Shown here: piece after piece, positions 51,202-60,700 of the stretch
How positions within the stretch are numbered: position 1 is the first letter of the stretch
Layout of the letters: each line of letters starts with the position of its first letter
NCBI RefSeq assembly: GCF_003046315.1
Contig: NZ_PZZP01000002.1
Coordinates: 124,001 to 188,000 of the forward strand
From: Desmospora activa DSM 45169
GTDB lineage: Bacteria; Bacillota; Bacilli; Thermoactinomycetales; DSM-45169
Reading direction: 5' to 3'
Length of the DNA stretch: 64,000 nucleotides
Translations under genes and position numbers: made by a program
Notes under the pieces: generated by a model
What the model saw: the letters and a program-made list of their open reading frames with translations, nothing else
Told to the model about the DNA's origin: nothing
Databases searched by the model: none

Positions 51202-53325
51202 CTATTTCCGGTAGGGAGCCCAGCCGTCGTCACCGGCGAGGTAGTGGCGTGGGGTAAATTGGCTAGCTTCACGCGGCTCCATCTGCGGACGATCCGGTCC
51301 GTTTCCGGCCCCCGGTCCCCGGTTGTTATATTCAGCAAACCGTGCTTCCTGCCACGGCCAGCCGCTCATATCGGTCCAAGGTGCGTCGCGAATATGATCG
51401 TCCAACCACGAATTGCGAATCAATACCTGCGCCACTGCTTCCGGATCGCCGCTGGGGTGCCAGGGACGGCCCAGGTAGTAGCTACCCGTGAGCGCATTGC
51501 TGGTGAAGCGGCTGTGCGTAAACAAAAATCCGTAAGGATTGGATAAGCTAGTGCTGGCTGCGGTCACGTAGCCCCCGGGTGTCGCGCCATCACGGGCGAG
51601 AGCGTGGATCTGACAGTGATCGAATACGGCAGTACCACGTCCAAAAATAAAGTCCACATCCCCTTCCACATAACAATTGCGCAGATAGGATCGGCTGATT
51701 TTATCCTTGGATGGGGTGTCGAGCAACAAGGTGTCCTGATTGCCGATAAAGCGCGTCTCTTCAAATACAGCGCGATCCCCCACTGTCCTTACGGCAACCG
51801 CTTGATGGCCAGGCTGATCCGCATGCTTCTTCTCATCGAAGTCGTTGGCGAAGGTTACCCCCTCAGCGCGAAAATCGTTGGCGTAGATGTTGGCAGTAGC
51901 ACTTCGGCTCGTGCCCAGAGTCGTACCGTATGGCGTACTTGTCCCCGCCGCGTTGTCGTAGGTGATGACGACATCTTCCGGATTGCCGCTAGCACCTTTG
52001 ATGATGACAGTTGGTTTATCCGGCCACACATTGAGGAGTTCACGATAGAGGCCCGATTTCACCAAGATGGTTACCGGTGTTGGCGAGTGGCTGGGCACAG
52101 CGCCGATGGCATGCTGGATGCTGCTAAAATTACCACTGCCGTCCAAAGCGACAACCATCGTGTCACCCACTTCCGGGGGTGCAGTCGGTTCCCCGCCGCC
52201 GATCTCCGCCTGAGGGCCGGCACCGTTGCTGACGATGGTAGGGACTTCATTAGCGGAATCAAGCTTATAATCGTAAAACTCCTGTGGAGCAAACGCCTCT
52301 CCCTGCGCCTCACGTAAGCCCCGTGAGTTGGTGACAACATTGCCGCGGGAGACCAATTCCGCCTCAGGACTGTGTAAGTAAGGGTCCGTCACAGAATCAA
52401 AGTAGCTGTTTTCCAACACCATCTTCGTCTTTCCTCGTGCCCAAGTCCCATAGCCGGAGATATTTTGCATGTAATTGTTATAAAAGTGGGCGTGGGAGAG
52501 ATTATCGGCGCTGGGATTGCGCTCGTGGGTATTGCGGAACCAGTTGTGGTGCAGGGTTAGCTTCGCTGTGACGTTGTCCGTCCAGCCGATGCCCATCACT
52601 TTGGTGTGATCGGCAAAAACATTCCAGGAGATGGTTACATAGCTGGTATCCTTACGGCTATCGATCATGCCATCGCCCAGACGCTCAAAGCGGTTGTGAT
52701 CGATCCAGACATGATGAGCGCCATCCATACGGATACCGTCATTGTCGTTCTCCTTGCCGTTCCAGTCCCCAGGAACATAGGAGTCGCGGAAGGTGAGATT
52801 GCGAATGATGATGTTATGTGTGCCGTTGAGAAAAAAACCTCCCTGCACAATCGCTGCCTGATCACCCAATCCAATGATCGTTTTGTTGGAAGCGACTCGG
52901 ATCATCGTCCCTTTGGGCTCCACCACAATCGACCCATCCACCTGGATGACGACGGGTTCATCCGCTTCAGCGTATGTGCGCAACTCCTCAAAAGTGGTAA
53001 CGGTGACGGTTTGACCGCCTGCTCCTCCGGTGGTACCTTCCAGCCCCAGCGCAGCTACCGAGGCAAAACCGTCGGGTGTGTCGGACCACGCACTTGCGGC
53101 ACTTGCCTGTCCGCTACCGTTCCAATAGGCCGCCGCTGGCAGAAGACCAAAAAGCACCACAAGCGGTAGCATCAAGATCCGTCGCCATGAAAACAATGCC
53201 AAACTCTTGTGCCCCGATTGCTTAGTCCGCCACTGTCGCACCGTTGCGTCCGGGTGTTGCTCCAAGCCTTGGCGGACCGTGAACCGACGTAAGAGAACCC
53301 GAATCAAAGCGCGAACGTTTTTCAC
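51202..53325 (-). CDS. Bifunctional pectinase: PL1 pectate lyase fused to CE8 pectin methylesterase
   Basis: A 707-residue secreted fusion. The first 50 residues are basic and hydrophilic (RALIRVLLRRF), then a hydrophobic segment (51-67) likely acts as signal or anchor. PL1 (about 82-375) has HHVWIDHN, GDGMIDSRKD and HERNPSADN. After a Pro/Gly linker (376-392), CE8 (393-690) has GNQDTLL, VDFIFG and LGRPWH. Methylesterase would de-esterify pectin, making it a lyase substrate, so the fusion couples the two steps. GTG start with GGTGAG upstream. First gene of the operon; cre site and conserved promoter elements lie upstream. Confidence 0.9.
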   Translation of the reverse strand: MKNVRALIRVLLRRFTVRQGLEQHPDATVRQWRTKQSGHKSLALFSWRRILMLPLVVLFGLLPAAAYWNGSGQASAASAWSDTPDGFASVAALGLEGTTGGAGGQTVTVTTFEELRTYAEADEPVVIQVDGSIVVEPKGTMIRVASNKTIIGLGDQAAIVQGGFFLNGTHNIIIRNLTFRDSYVPGDWNGKENDNDGIRMDGAHHVWIDHNRFERLGDGMIDSRKDTSYVTISWNVFADHTKVMGIGWTDNVTAKLTLHHNWFRNTHERNPSADNLSHAHFYNNYMQNISGYGTWARGKTKMVLENSYFDSVTDPYLHSPEAELVSRGNVVTNSRGLREAQGEAFAPQEFYDYKLDSANEVPTIVSNGAGPQAEIGGGEPTAPPEVGDTMVVALDGSGNFSSIQHAIGAVPSHSPTPVTILVKSGLYRELLNVWPDKPTVIIKGASGNPEDVVITYDNAAGTSTPYGTTLGTSRSATANIYANDFRAEGVTFANDFDEKKHADQPGHQAVAVRTVGDRAVFEETRFIGNQDTLLLDTPSKDKISRSYLRNCYVEGDVDFIFGRGTAVFDHCQIHALARDGATPGGYVTAASTSLSNPYGFLFTHSRFTSNALTGSYYLGRPWHPSGDPEAVAQVLIRNSWLDDHIRDAPWTDMSGWPWQEARFAEYNNRGPGAGNGPDRPQMEPREASQFTPRHYLAGDDGWAPYRK

Positions 53326-53448
53326 CTGGATCTCACCCCTGATCGGTCTTATTCGGTTGTCTGCATAACCTTCCGATTGATCCTTGTTGAGAACCTCCCT
53401 TTTTCATGATAAACTCTGTTCTCATCGTAATCCCTCTCACTCCATACT

Positions 53449-53523
53449 GTATATAATCATGACGACACATCGCCGACGGGGCAAGGCTTTACCACGATCG
53501 ACCTAAGAATATGATCATGGTTG
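53449..53523 (-). promoter_or_regulatory. Conserved activator-type promoter, copy B
   Basis: CAACCATGATCAT (53523-53511) and ATGATTATATACA (53461-53449) on the minus strand match copy A upstream of SBP 1 in sequence and in offset (62 bp). The -35 region is poor, so an activator is expected. Confidence 0.6.
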
Positions 53524-53535
53524 TAATCGCTTTCA
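53522..53535. promoter_or_regulatory. cre site (CcpA) upstream of the pectinase operon
   Basis: TGTAATCGCTTTCA fits TGWNANCGNTNWCA perfectly. It overlaps the upstream edge of promoter copy B by two bases. Confidence 0.65.
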
Positions 53536-53546
53536 TTTCTATACTT

Positions 53547-55856
53547 TCACCCCGGTTGTTTCCCGTAGCGCATGCGGTATTGTCCCGGTGTCATTCCTTC
53601 ACTTTTGCGGAACGAGCGAATAAAGTTTTGCGGGTTGTTGTAGCGCAATTTTTCGGCGATCTCCTTAATTGTCATCGATGTTTCGGTCAGCCATTTTTTG
53701 GCTGTCTGCAGGCGGTACTGGGCCAAATATTCACGAAAGGTCGTGCCTGTCTCTTTTTTAAATACGCTGCTTAAATAATTGGCATTGTAATGAAGCTTGT
53801 CCGCACATTGTTCAAGGGTGATATCTTGATCATAATTCCGATGAACAATATCGATCATAGCATCCGATAGATTTTGATATTGGGATTCCCGCCGATCCCG
53901 CAATATCCGAATAAGCGGTCGTAAGATCCTTTTTAAAAACCACTTTTCAATCTCCCGTGGCTTATGCATGGCGACCAATTGTTCATATAAGGAAGTGGAT
54001 TCCTCGTTGATTTGATAGTGGGAGACCCCCATCTCCTGCATCCCCATGATAAACTCATGTAACAGCCGTACCAGCGCCATTTGATAGTCTTGAAAAGAAG
54101 GCTCTTCCGTTGTAAGCTTGGACAGCAACTGTTTCAAGAGATCCTCCGCTTGGGCCTCATCGGCGTTGGATACCGCTTCCAGCAAATCCTGAGCCAGATG
54201 GGCGGGATAAATATGCTGCATCACTTTTTTATCATGATGTTCCGGGTGGTAATGAATGATGACACTTTCATCCGCTTGTACTCTCCACTTCAACGATTCC
54301 ACACTTTGACGATAAGCCGTATCCACATGGATCCATTGTTTAAAGGGTTGGCTAATGCCGATGCTGGCCTTCAGATTTAAGCTTTTTAGGATGTTTCCCT
54401 GAATCGTCTCACATATTTTATAGATATCATCTTCAAAGCGCTCCGCCGCTGAAACGTCACTACCGATCACTAGTGCCAAGGTTTGATCGTCGATGACGGG
54501 AACGAGGCGATTTTCACGCGGGACCGTCTCCTCCACCACATTTCCCACTGCAAACAGCAGCAATGCGAGATCCCGATCAGAAAACCGTTCATGGTCACCG
54601 GAATCAAGCTGAAGTGAAATAATCGAATGATGTTTCCAACGAGCGGTATACGGGGAAAAGCCGAGGGTTGACAGCTTTTCGGCGATTTCGTCGCTCTTCA
54701 CTCTGCCTTGCAGTAATTTGCTCATAAAGAAGCTTTGCAGTTGCGGTAGGTGTTTCTGCACCTTTTGTTCCAGTTGTGATTGCGATAGAAATAGATCGGA
54801 CATCTGCTCATTGATCAGTTGAAATTCGTTTTGTTTGGTTTCCTTCGCCAGCGGCATCCGTTCTTGAATCGTATGCATCAACTTCTGAATCGGCCGATAC
54901 ATGCGTCGCGATCCAAACCAGATGACGAGAAAGGAAATGCCGACGATCACCACACACAGGGTGAAGGAAAAAAGTCCGATCTGTTTGGAATCCACCGTCA
55001 ATTCATCGATCGATACCAGCGAAATATAAATCCAATCATTAAATGGGGAACGCTGAAAGGTGACGGTAAAAGGCTTTTCATCGATGTTAACCTGAAACTG
55101 TCCGCTTTCCTTCTCTTCCCCCATTTCTAAATTTTTGACGTACTCTTTGTCGCGAAAAGAAGTACCCACAAGGGAATCGTCTTCATGTAAAATCACACGA
55201 TAATCCTGGTCCAAAATGATAACCTTTTCAAAATCATTCTGGGCGCTTAACATCTCTTTTAGTTCACAGGTGGGGATATCAACTAAAAATAATCCATATT
55301 TATCAGTGCCCCGTACCGGTAGCTTCTTTACCAAACTAACCGTATAATCGCAGGAATGGGTTGCGTTTTCCCTGCTCGCTTTTACAATCCAGGCAGATGG
55401 ATATGGTTTGTCTAAATAGGATAGCAGCGCCTCTCGCTCCGGGTATTCCCCTAAGCGGGATACCCCTTCATTTTGCAACACCCAATCTTTGCGCGCATTT
55501 ACCATCGTCACATCGCTCACACGGGTATCAAAGGATTGCAGATGGGCCAGCTCTTTCCGCAAATCCCGATAAAGCCTAAACTGATATTCGTTCAAAGACT
55601 CTTGTAAGGCTTGATTGATCAACGTTGAATCGGAAATGTGGTTTAAGGTATGATCCACCGTCTTCAAGGTTTGTTCCAAGTTGCTACGAACCTGTTGGAT
55701 GGTTTGAACCTTATCCTTTTGCACATATTCTTGGATCATATTGGAAGATTTAATATAAGAAAAAAAACCTAATACAATCACGGGAACCATGCTGACCAAA
55801 CAACCGTAGAGGATCATCTTCTTAAAGAAGTTCAACGAATGTACGATTTTCAGCAT
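53547..55856 (-). CDS. Membrane-bound AraC-family regulator (YesS-like)
   Basis: A 769-residue one-component regulator: transmembrane helix 1 (13-33), extracellular sensor region (about 35-290), helix 2 (295-318), an intermediate cytosolic region with a GGDEF-like/HAMP-adjacent segment, and a C-terminal AraC double HTH (about 665-765). HTH motifs are LEQCADKLHYNANYLSSVFKKETGTTFREYL and IKEIAEKLRYNNPQNFIRSFRKSEGMTPGQYR-like segments. Bacillus YesS (761 aa) regulates rhamnogalacturonan genes in the same architecture. It is the prime candidate to activate the promoters at 44971 and 53449. GGAGGAG ribosome binding site. Confidence 0.9.
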   Translation of the reverse strand: MLKIVHSLNFFKKMILYGCLVSMVPVIVLGFFSYIKSSNMIQEYVQKDKVQTIQQVRSNLEQTLKTVDHTLNHISDSTLINQALQESLNEYQFRLYRDLRKELAHLQSFDTRVSDVTMVNARKDWVLQNEGVSRLGEYPEREALLSYLDKPYPSAWIVKASRENATHSCDYTVSLVKKLPVRGTDKYGLFLVDIPTCELKEMLSAQNDFEKVIILDQDYRVILHEDDSLVGTSFRDKEYVKNLEMGEEKESGQFQVNIDEKPFTVTFQRSPFNDWIYISLVSIDELTVDSKQIGLFSFTLCVVIVGISFLVIWFGSRRMYRPIQKLMHTIQERMPLAKETKQNEFQLINEQMSDLFLSQSQLEQKVQKHLPQLQSFFMSKLLQGRVKSDEIAEKLSTLGFSPYTARWKHHSIISLQLDSGDHERFSDRDLALLLFAVGNVVEETVPRENRLVPVIDDQTLALVIGSDVSAAERFEDDIYKICETIQGNILKSLNLKASIGISQPFKQWIHVDTAYRQSVESLKWRVQADESVIIHYHPEHHDKKVMQHIYPAHLAQDLLEAVSNADEAQAEDLLKQLLSKLTTEEPSFQDYQMALVRLLHEFIMGMQEMGVSHYQINEESTSLYEQLVAMHKPREIEKWFLKRILRPLIRILRDRRESQYQNLSDAMIDIVHRNYDQDITLEQCADKLHYNANYLSSVFKKETGTTFREYLAQYRLQTAKKWLTETSMTIKEIAEKLRYNNPQNFIRSFRKSEGMTPGQYRMRYGKQPG

Positions 55857-56131
55857 CGTTCTCCTCCCCTTTTTCTATCCATTAAGATTCGATTTTTTGC
55901 ACCGTTCTCCTCCTCCTTCAGCTATTGGTATTTGTCGCCATCAGCCGTTTACACCCGATCGATAATTGGCTGTATCCAGTATGATGAATTTCTATCAAGA
56001 TGAAAAAAGGGACGGACATGAAATGCCCGCCGCCCTATACTGGTAAGTGCCTGCCTCAATCCGCTCCGGTGTCTTTTGCTGAGTGGCAAGCAGTAATTAT
56101 TAAGTGAGATACCGTAGTCGGGATCACTCCC

Positions 56132-57292
56132 TCAGCTGAGCCCCTCCGTCTTCACTTTCAACCGCTCCATCTCGATACAGGCCATGATAAAAGCGGATAC
56201 CGTCTTAGGATCATTTTGCCGGGTAGGTTCATTGACATAATATTCGTAGGAACCGTCGCGATAGGGATTTCCGCCTAACCCGGCGCCGCCGTTGCCGCGG
56301 TGAAGGTGAGTCGCCTCTTGTTCATCCACTTCCACACAGTGTTGCAACAGACCGTGAAAGCCTTTTTCAGCAGTTTCCCTTAAATTTGATGACAGGTATT
56401 TTTGACGCAATCCCTTAGCATAGGCATACACAAACATGGATGAACCGGATGCTTCCAGATAATTGCCCTTCCAGCCGTCACGATCCAGCACTTGATACCA
56501 CAAACCGGTCGCATCGTCCTGAACATAGCGCAAGGACTGCATCATCCGTTCAAAGATACCGATGATCTGCCCCCTCTTTTCATGATCCCGCGGCAAATGA
56601 TCCAACACATCTACAATCGCCATCGCATACCAGCCCATCGCCCGGCTCCAAAAATGGGGGGAACAGCCCGTCTCATGATGGGCCCATTTTTGTTCGCCGC
56701 TTTCATCCCAGCCGTGATAGAGCAATCCCGTAATCGGATCTCTCGTTTTGCTTTCTACCAGCAAAATCTGCCGGGCCGCATCATCCAGTCCCGCAGGGAT
56801 ATCAAAAGTTTTAGCGTATTCCGCCAAAAAGGGAGAAGCCATATAAAGACCATCCAACCACATCTGATAAGGATATACTTTTTTATGCCAAAATCCGTCT
56901 TCGCTCGTTCGCGGCTGCCCCTTTAATTGGGTGAACAACAAGTCTAACGCCTGTTTGTATTTCTCTTGGCCGGTTTTTTGGTACAGGGGGAACAACAGCT
57001 TGCCGGTATTGATCTGATCCAGGTTATACTCCTCCAAGTAATACGAACGAATCGTCCCATCATCCTGGATAAAGGTATCCATGTTGCGCTGAATATAATC
57101 AAAATACTGCTGATCGCCCGTATTCGCCCACACATCGGCAATTGCTTTTAGCATACAACCCCGCTCATAATGCCAGCGTTCGTCCGCATGGGGATCCTGA
57201 TGGAGATACGGATATTTGCGCATATAATCCTTTGCGGTCTCCTGCGACCACTCCCACGCAAACGTCTTCGTCTCACCAATCACTAGACTCAT
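56132..57292 (-). CDS. GH105 unsaturated rhamnogalacturonyl/galacturonyl hydrolase
   Basis: A 386-residue (alpha/alpha)6-barrel enzyme of the YteR/YesR family. The general acid aspartate is D147 in YPYQMWLDGLYMASPF (YteR D143), and the HHETGCSPHFWSRAMGWYAMA segment is characteristic. It cleaves the unsaturated uronic acid from oligomers made by pectate or rhamnogalacturonan lyases. No signal peptide, so it acts inside the cell. It follows GH43 by 6 nt, with the ribosome binding site AGGGG overlapping that gene's end. Confidence 0.9.
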   Translation of the reverse strand: MSLVIGETKTFAWEWSQETAKDYMRKYPYLHQDPHADERWHYERGCMLKAIADVWANTGDQQYFDYIQRNMDTFIQDDGTIRSYYLEEYNLDQINTGKLLFPLYQKTGQEKYKQALDLLFTQLKGQPRTSEDGFWHKKVYPYQMWLDGLYMASPFLAEYAKTFDIPAGLDDAARQILLVESKTRDPITGLLYHGWDESGEQKWAHHETGCSPHFWSRAMGWYAMAIVDVLDHLPRDHEKRGQIIGIFERMMQSLRYVQDDATGLWYQVLDRDGWKGNYLEASGSSMFVYAYAKGLRQKYLSSNLRETAEKGFHGLLQHCVEVDEQEATHLHRGNGGAGLGGNPYRDGSYEYYVNEPTRQNDPKTVSAFIMACIEMERLKVKTEGLS

Positions 57293-57298
57293 CGTCGC

Positions 57299-58870
57299 TC
57301 ATCCCCTTTTAACCGCTTCAATTTGAAACCAATCATAGTCGGCAAAACCGACATCCGTTCCCCGTTCCCGGCTAATACAAAAGATTGCTAGCTTCGCGCC
57401 TACCCACTTACCTTTTGTCGCAACAAAACTGGCACCAAGGGGTTGATAGTTTTGACCATCCTCACTAATGCTAAAGCGACAAACCGCTCCATCCTCAACA
57501 GTCACACGCAGATACAGCGGCGTTCCTACAGCCGTAGAAAAGGTGCGGACGACATCAACCGTCTCTGTCACTTCTGTTTCCGTTGCTTGTCCGGAAAAAC
57601 GGACCACTCGCAAGCCGTCGGCATCCGATTGTAAATATAATCCCCCATACGCCTCCCCCATCACGGCCAATCCGGCTCGTTCCGCAGGAGACTTCGGATG
57701 AAACGATAGTTTTGCCGTCGCTTGAAACGAGGGTGCCGGAAATTTTTGCGTCAAGAGATTGGGGTCATGATAGTAGTAACCACTCTCCGTATTGGCACAG
57801 ATGGCATGTAGGCGCAGATGACTTTCACGCGCACCTAGGGTATACCAATCCCGCTGCGGATTGGCCTGCCATTGCCACTGCAACCCCAACCGCTCCCCAG
57901 TAAAGTCATCGTCTGTCGGCGGCGCCGTGAGCGGCTGCTTTTGACCGGTATCCGGCTTTTTCCACTGCAAAACCGGTTCACCGATGCCGTCACCGTTGCT
58001 GTCTTTCCCCATCAGCGGCCAGTCCTCTTCCCATTGAACCGGCTGCAAATGGACGATTCGGCCGTAGGCACCCCGATCCTGAAAATGAACAAACCAGGAT
58101 TCACCGGATTCCGTCTCAATCCAGCCCCCTTGATGGGGCCCGTTGATATCCGTATCCCCCTGATGAAGCACAATTTTATCCTCATAAGGCCCATCGATAT
58201 TGGTTGCGCGCAAAATCGTCTGCCATCCCGTCGGTACGCCGCCCGCAGGGGCAAAAATATAGTAGTAACCATTTCGCTTGTACAGTTTGGGACCCTCAAT
58301 GGTAGGATGAGAAGCATTTCCGTCAAAGATGATAGCGCCCTCATCCAACAGTTTGGTCCCATCCGGCGCCATCCGACTCAAGCCGAGAACGCTTTTAAAA
58401 CCGATGCGGCTCTTGGCAAAAGCGTTCACCAAGTATGCCTGCCCATCCTCATCCCAATAGGGACAGGGATCGATCCAGCCCTTACCTTTTTTAACCTGGT
58501 GCAGAGGGGACCATTTTTTGAAAGGATCGTCGGTAGTGCTCATAAAAATACCTTCATCCGGCGTGGCAAAAAACACCCAAAAACGACCATTGTGATAACG
58601 GATACTAGGTGCCCACGCTCCTTCGCCATGGCGGGGCTGATCATAGCGGGCAAAAGGCAACCGCTCAAATACATAATTGATCAGCTGCCAGTTTACCAAG
58701 TCGCGGGAATGAAGCACGGGAATTCCCGGCATGTTGGTAAAGCTGGAAGCGACCATAAAATAATCCCTTCCGACGCGGATGACGTCTGGATCGGAATAAT
58801 CTGCAAATAAAATCGGGTTTCGGTATGTGCCGTCATTGTTATCAGCGATCCAGATCCCGTTGCTGTTCAA
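57299..58870 (-). CDS. GH43 family glycosidase (beta-xylosidase / arabinofuranosidase type)
   Basis: A 523-residue intracellular enzyme. The five-bladed propeller catalytic domain (about 15-310) has the general base D27 (DYSDPDVI), D134 (GWIDPCPYWD) and general acid E192 (HPTIEGPK). A C-terminal beta-sandwich (about 330-515) is of the GH43 C2 type. The subfamily could be GH43_12, active on arabinan or xylan side chains. TTG start with GAGGTG upstream at 7 nt. Grouped with GH105 and xylB, it links pectin and hemicellulose use. Starts 165 nt past xylB. Confidence 0.87.
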   Translation of the reverse strand: MNSNGIWIADNNDGTYRNPILFADYSDPDVIRVGRDYFMVASSFTNMPGIPVLHSRDLVNWQLINYVFERLPFARYDQPRHGEGAWAPSIRYHNGRFWVFFATPDEGIFMSTTDDPFKKWSPLHQVKKGKGWIDPCPYWDEDGQAYLVNAFAKSRIGFKSVLGLSRMAPDGTKLLDEGAIIFDGNASHPTIEGPKLYKRNGYYYIFAPAGGVPTGWQTILRATNIDGPYEDKIVLHQGDTDINGPHQGGWIETESGESWFVHFQDRGAYGRIVHLQPVQWEEDWPLMGKDSNGDGIGEPVLQWKKPDTGQKQPLTAPPTDDDFTGERLGLQWQWQANPQRDWYTLGARESHLRLHAICANTESGYYYHDPNLLTQKFPAPSFQATAKLSFHPKSPAERAGLAVMGEAYGGLYLQSDADGLRVVRFSGQATETEVTETVDVVRTFSTAVGTPLYLRVTVEDGAVCRFSISEDGQNYQPLGASFVATKGKWVGAKLAIFCISRERGTDVGFADYDWFQIEAVKRG

Positions 58871-59034
58871 GTGTCGTCACCTCATTTGTGCTGTTACAGA
58901 CAGTTGTCGAAGTCCATGGTAATCGAGGGATAAAAGACGGCGTTGTATCGGTAACCGAGGGTGCAATTTGTGCTATAAGCCCTCCCTCGTTGGCTTCCGT
59001 TAAGCAGGACAGCAGACTCTTCTTTAACCGCTCA

Positions 59035-60552
59035 TCAAACGGACTGGATGCGCTCGGCATCTCGAAATCTCTTAAGGCGGCATGATAGGGACTCCGTCTG
59101 CTGATAGACCTCTTTGTAAAGTGCAAACAATTGCCGATATTCCTCCACTCGGCTGGGATGTGGATCAAAGGTACGACCCCATTTTACAAATACCGCTGCA
59201 CATTCATCCAAGCGATCAAACCAGCCGGCCCCCACCGCCGCCAACATCGCCGCCCCCATACCCGGTCCTTCTTCATGGCGAAGTGACACCATTTCCGCAT
59301 TAAAGATATCCGCCTGAATCTGCAACCAGGTCTCGCTTTGGGCGCCACCGCCGATGGAAACAATGCGATCGACGCTCTTCCCCTGAGCCCGCAAAATCGC
59401 CAAACTTTCACACAAGGAAAAGGTGATCCCTTCCACCACACTACGTACCATATGAGCTTGTGAATGGGAAACGTCCAATCCAATAAAGCTACCACGGATA
59501 TCCGCATCGGCATGAGGGGTACGCTCCCCTGACAGGTAGGGGGTAAATAGTAGTCCACCCGCCCCTGGCGAAATAGAGTCGATGGGAGCCAACAGGCTGT
59601 CATAGGATTGAGAGGGAGCGATCAGCTTGCGCAGCCACGATAAGCTTTGTCCCGCCGCCAAGGTTACGCCCATGGCATAATCGATTCCCGGAACTGCATG
59701 GTTAAAGTAATGGAGTTTACCCGTCACATCCCGCTCTCGCCGATCCGGCGACAGGATGACACCGGAAGTGCCGATACTACACAACGTTCGGTCTTCTTCC
59801 AGCACGCTCGCTCCAATCGCACCGCAAGCATTGTCAGCCCCGCCAGCAAACACGGGGGTGCTTGGCGTCAAACCAGTCGCTTCCGCGATCGACGGCAACA
59901 GCGTCCCTACACAGGCATGTGATTCCACCAGCGGCGGACAAATACCGCGGTCGATAGCCAAGGCGTCACACAGCTCCCTGCTCCACTCGCGGCGGGGAAT
60001 GTCCAACAACAGCGTCCCGGCGGCATCGGAAAACTCCGCGTGAATGTTTCCAGTCAGACGAAAGCGTACATAATCCTTTGGCAGCAAAAAGACGGCAGCA
60101 CGATCATAAAGATGGGGTTCATGTTTTCGTACCCATAACAACTTCGGCAGGGTAAAACCTTCTAGCGCCGGGTTTTTAGCGATCGCAAGCAGATGCTCCC
60201 ACCCGACGGTCGCCTCAATCTCCCGGCATTCCGCGCTTGTGCGAGTATCATTCCATAAAATCGCAGGGCGCAACAGACGCTGTTGTTCATCGAGCAACAC
60301 TAACCCATGCATCTGCCCTGAAAAACTGATACCGTCAACACTGGATGCCTCGACACCAGCAGCAGCCATCACCGCTTGTAGACAGTGCACCGTCTCCTGT
60401 ACCCATTGCTCCGGATCTTGTTCCGAATAACCGGAACGAATACGCATGCTGTCAAAAGGGCGGGAGGCAGATGCCACCACCTCTCCCCCCTCGCTTACCA
60501 ATAAACATTTGACCGCGCTCGTGCCCAGATCGACGCCGATTACATACCGCAC
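59035..60552 (-). CDS. xylB: Xylulokinase
   Basis: A 505-residue FGGY kinase phosphorylating D-xylulose to xylulose 5-phosphate. Motifs: IGVDLGTSAVKCLL, SFSGQMHGLVLLD, WNDTRT, FAGGADNACGAIGA, LPYLSGERTPH-like TPYLSGERTPHAD and SIGGGAQSETWLQIQAD. GTG start with AGGAGG about 10 nt upstream. Located 148 nt downstream of xylA, without a clear terminator between. Its last 20 residues (RLKRFRDAERIQSV) are basic. Confidence 0.93.
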   Translation of the reverse strand: MRYVIGVDLGTSAVKCLLVSEGGEVVASASRPFDSMRIRSGYSEQDPEQWVQETVHCLQAVMAAAGVEASSVDGISFSGQMHGLVLLDEQQRLLRPAILWNDTRTSAECREIEATVGWEHLLAIAKNPALEGFTLPKLLWVRKHEPHLYDRAAVFLLPKDYVRFRLTGNIHAEFSDAAGTLLLDIPRREWSRELCDALAIDRGICPPLVESHACVGTLLPSIAEATGLTPSTPVFAGGADNACGAIGASVLEEDRTLCSIGTSGVILSPDRRERDVTGKLHYFNHAVPGIDYAMGVTLAAGQSLSWLRKLIAPSQSYDSLLAPIDSISPGAGGLLFTPYLSGERTPHADADIRGSFIGLDVSHSQAHMVRSVVEGITFSLCESLAILRAQGKSVDRIVSIGGGAQSETWLQIQADIFNAEMVSLRHEEGPGMGAAMLAAVGAGWFDRLDECAAVFVKWGRTFDPHPSRVEEYRQLFALYKEVYQQTESLSCRLKRFRDAERIQSV

Positions 60553-60700
60553 CGGCTCACCACCTCCTGTGATCTACTGCCCCATCAGGTAACTTTAATC
60601 GTATAAGGAAGGGGTGGATATCCGCCTTCGCCCCAAGTGTGGCAGAGTCGCTCATTCGAAAATTCACCCCTCCCACCCGCCAGCTCATCTCCTTCCTCTC

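Noticed and set aside
51202-51580. Separate CE8 gene starting inside the PL1-CE8 frame
   Set aside because: The frame is continuous through the linker, and no internal ribosome binding site with start codon was seen at the domain junction.
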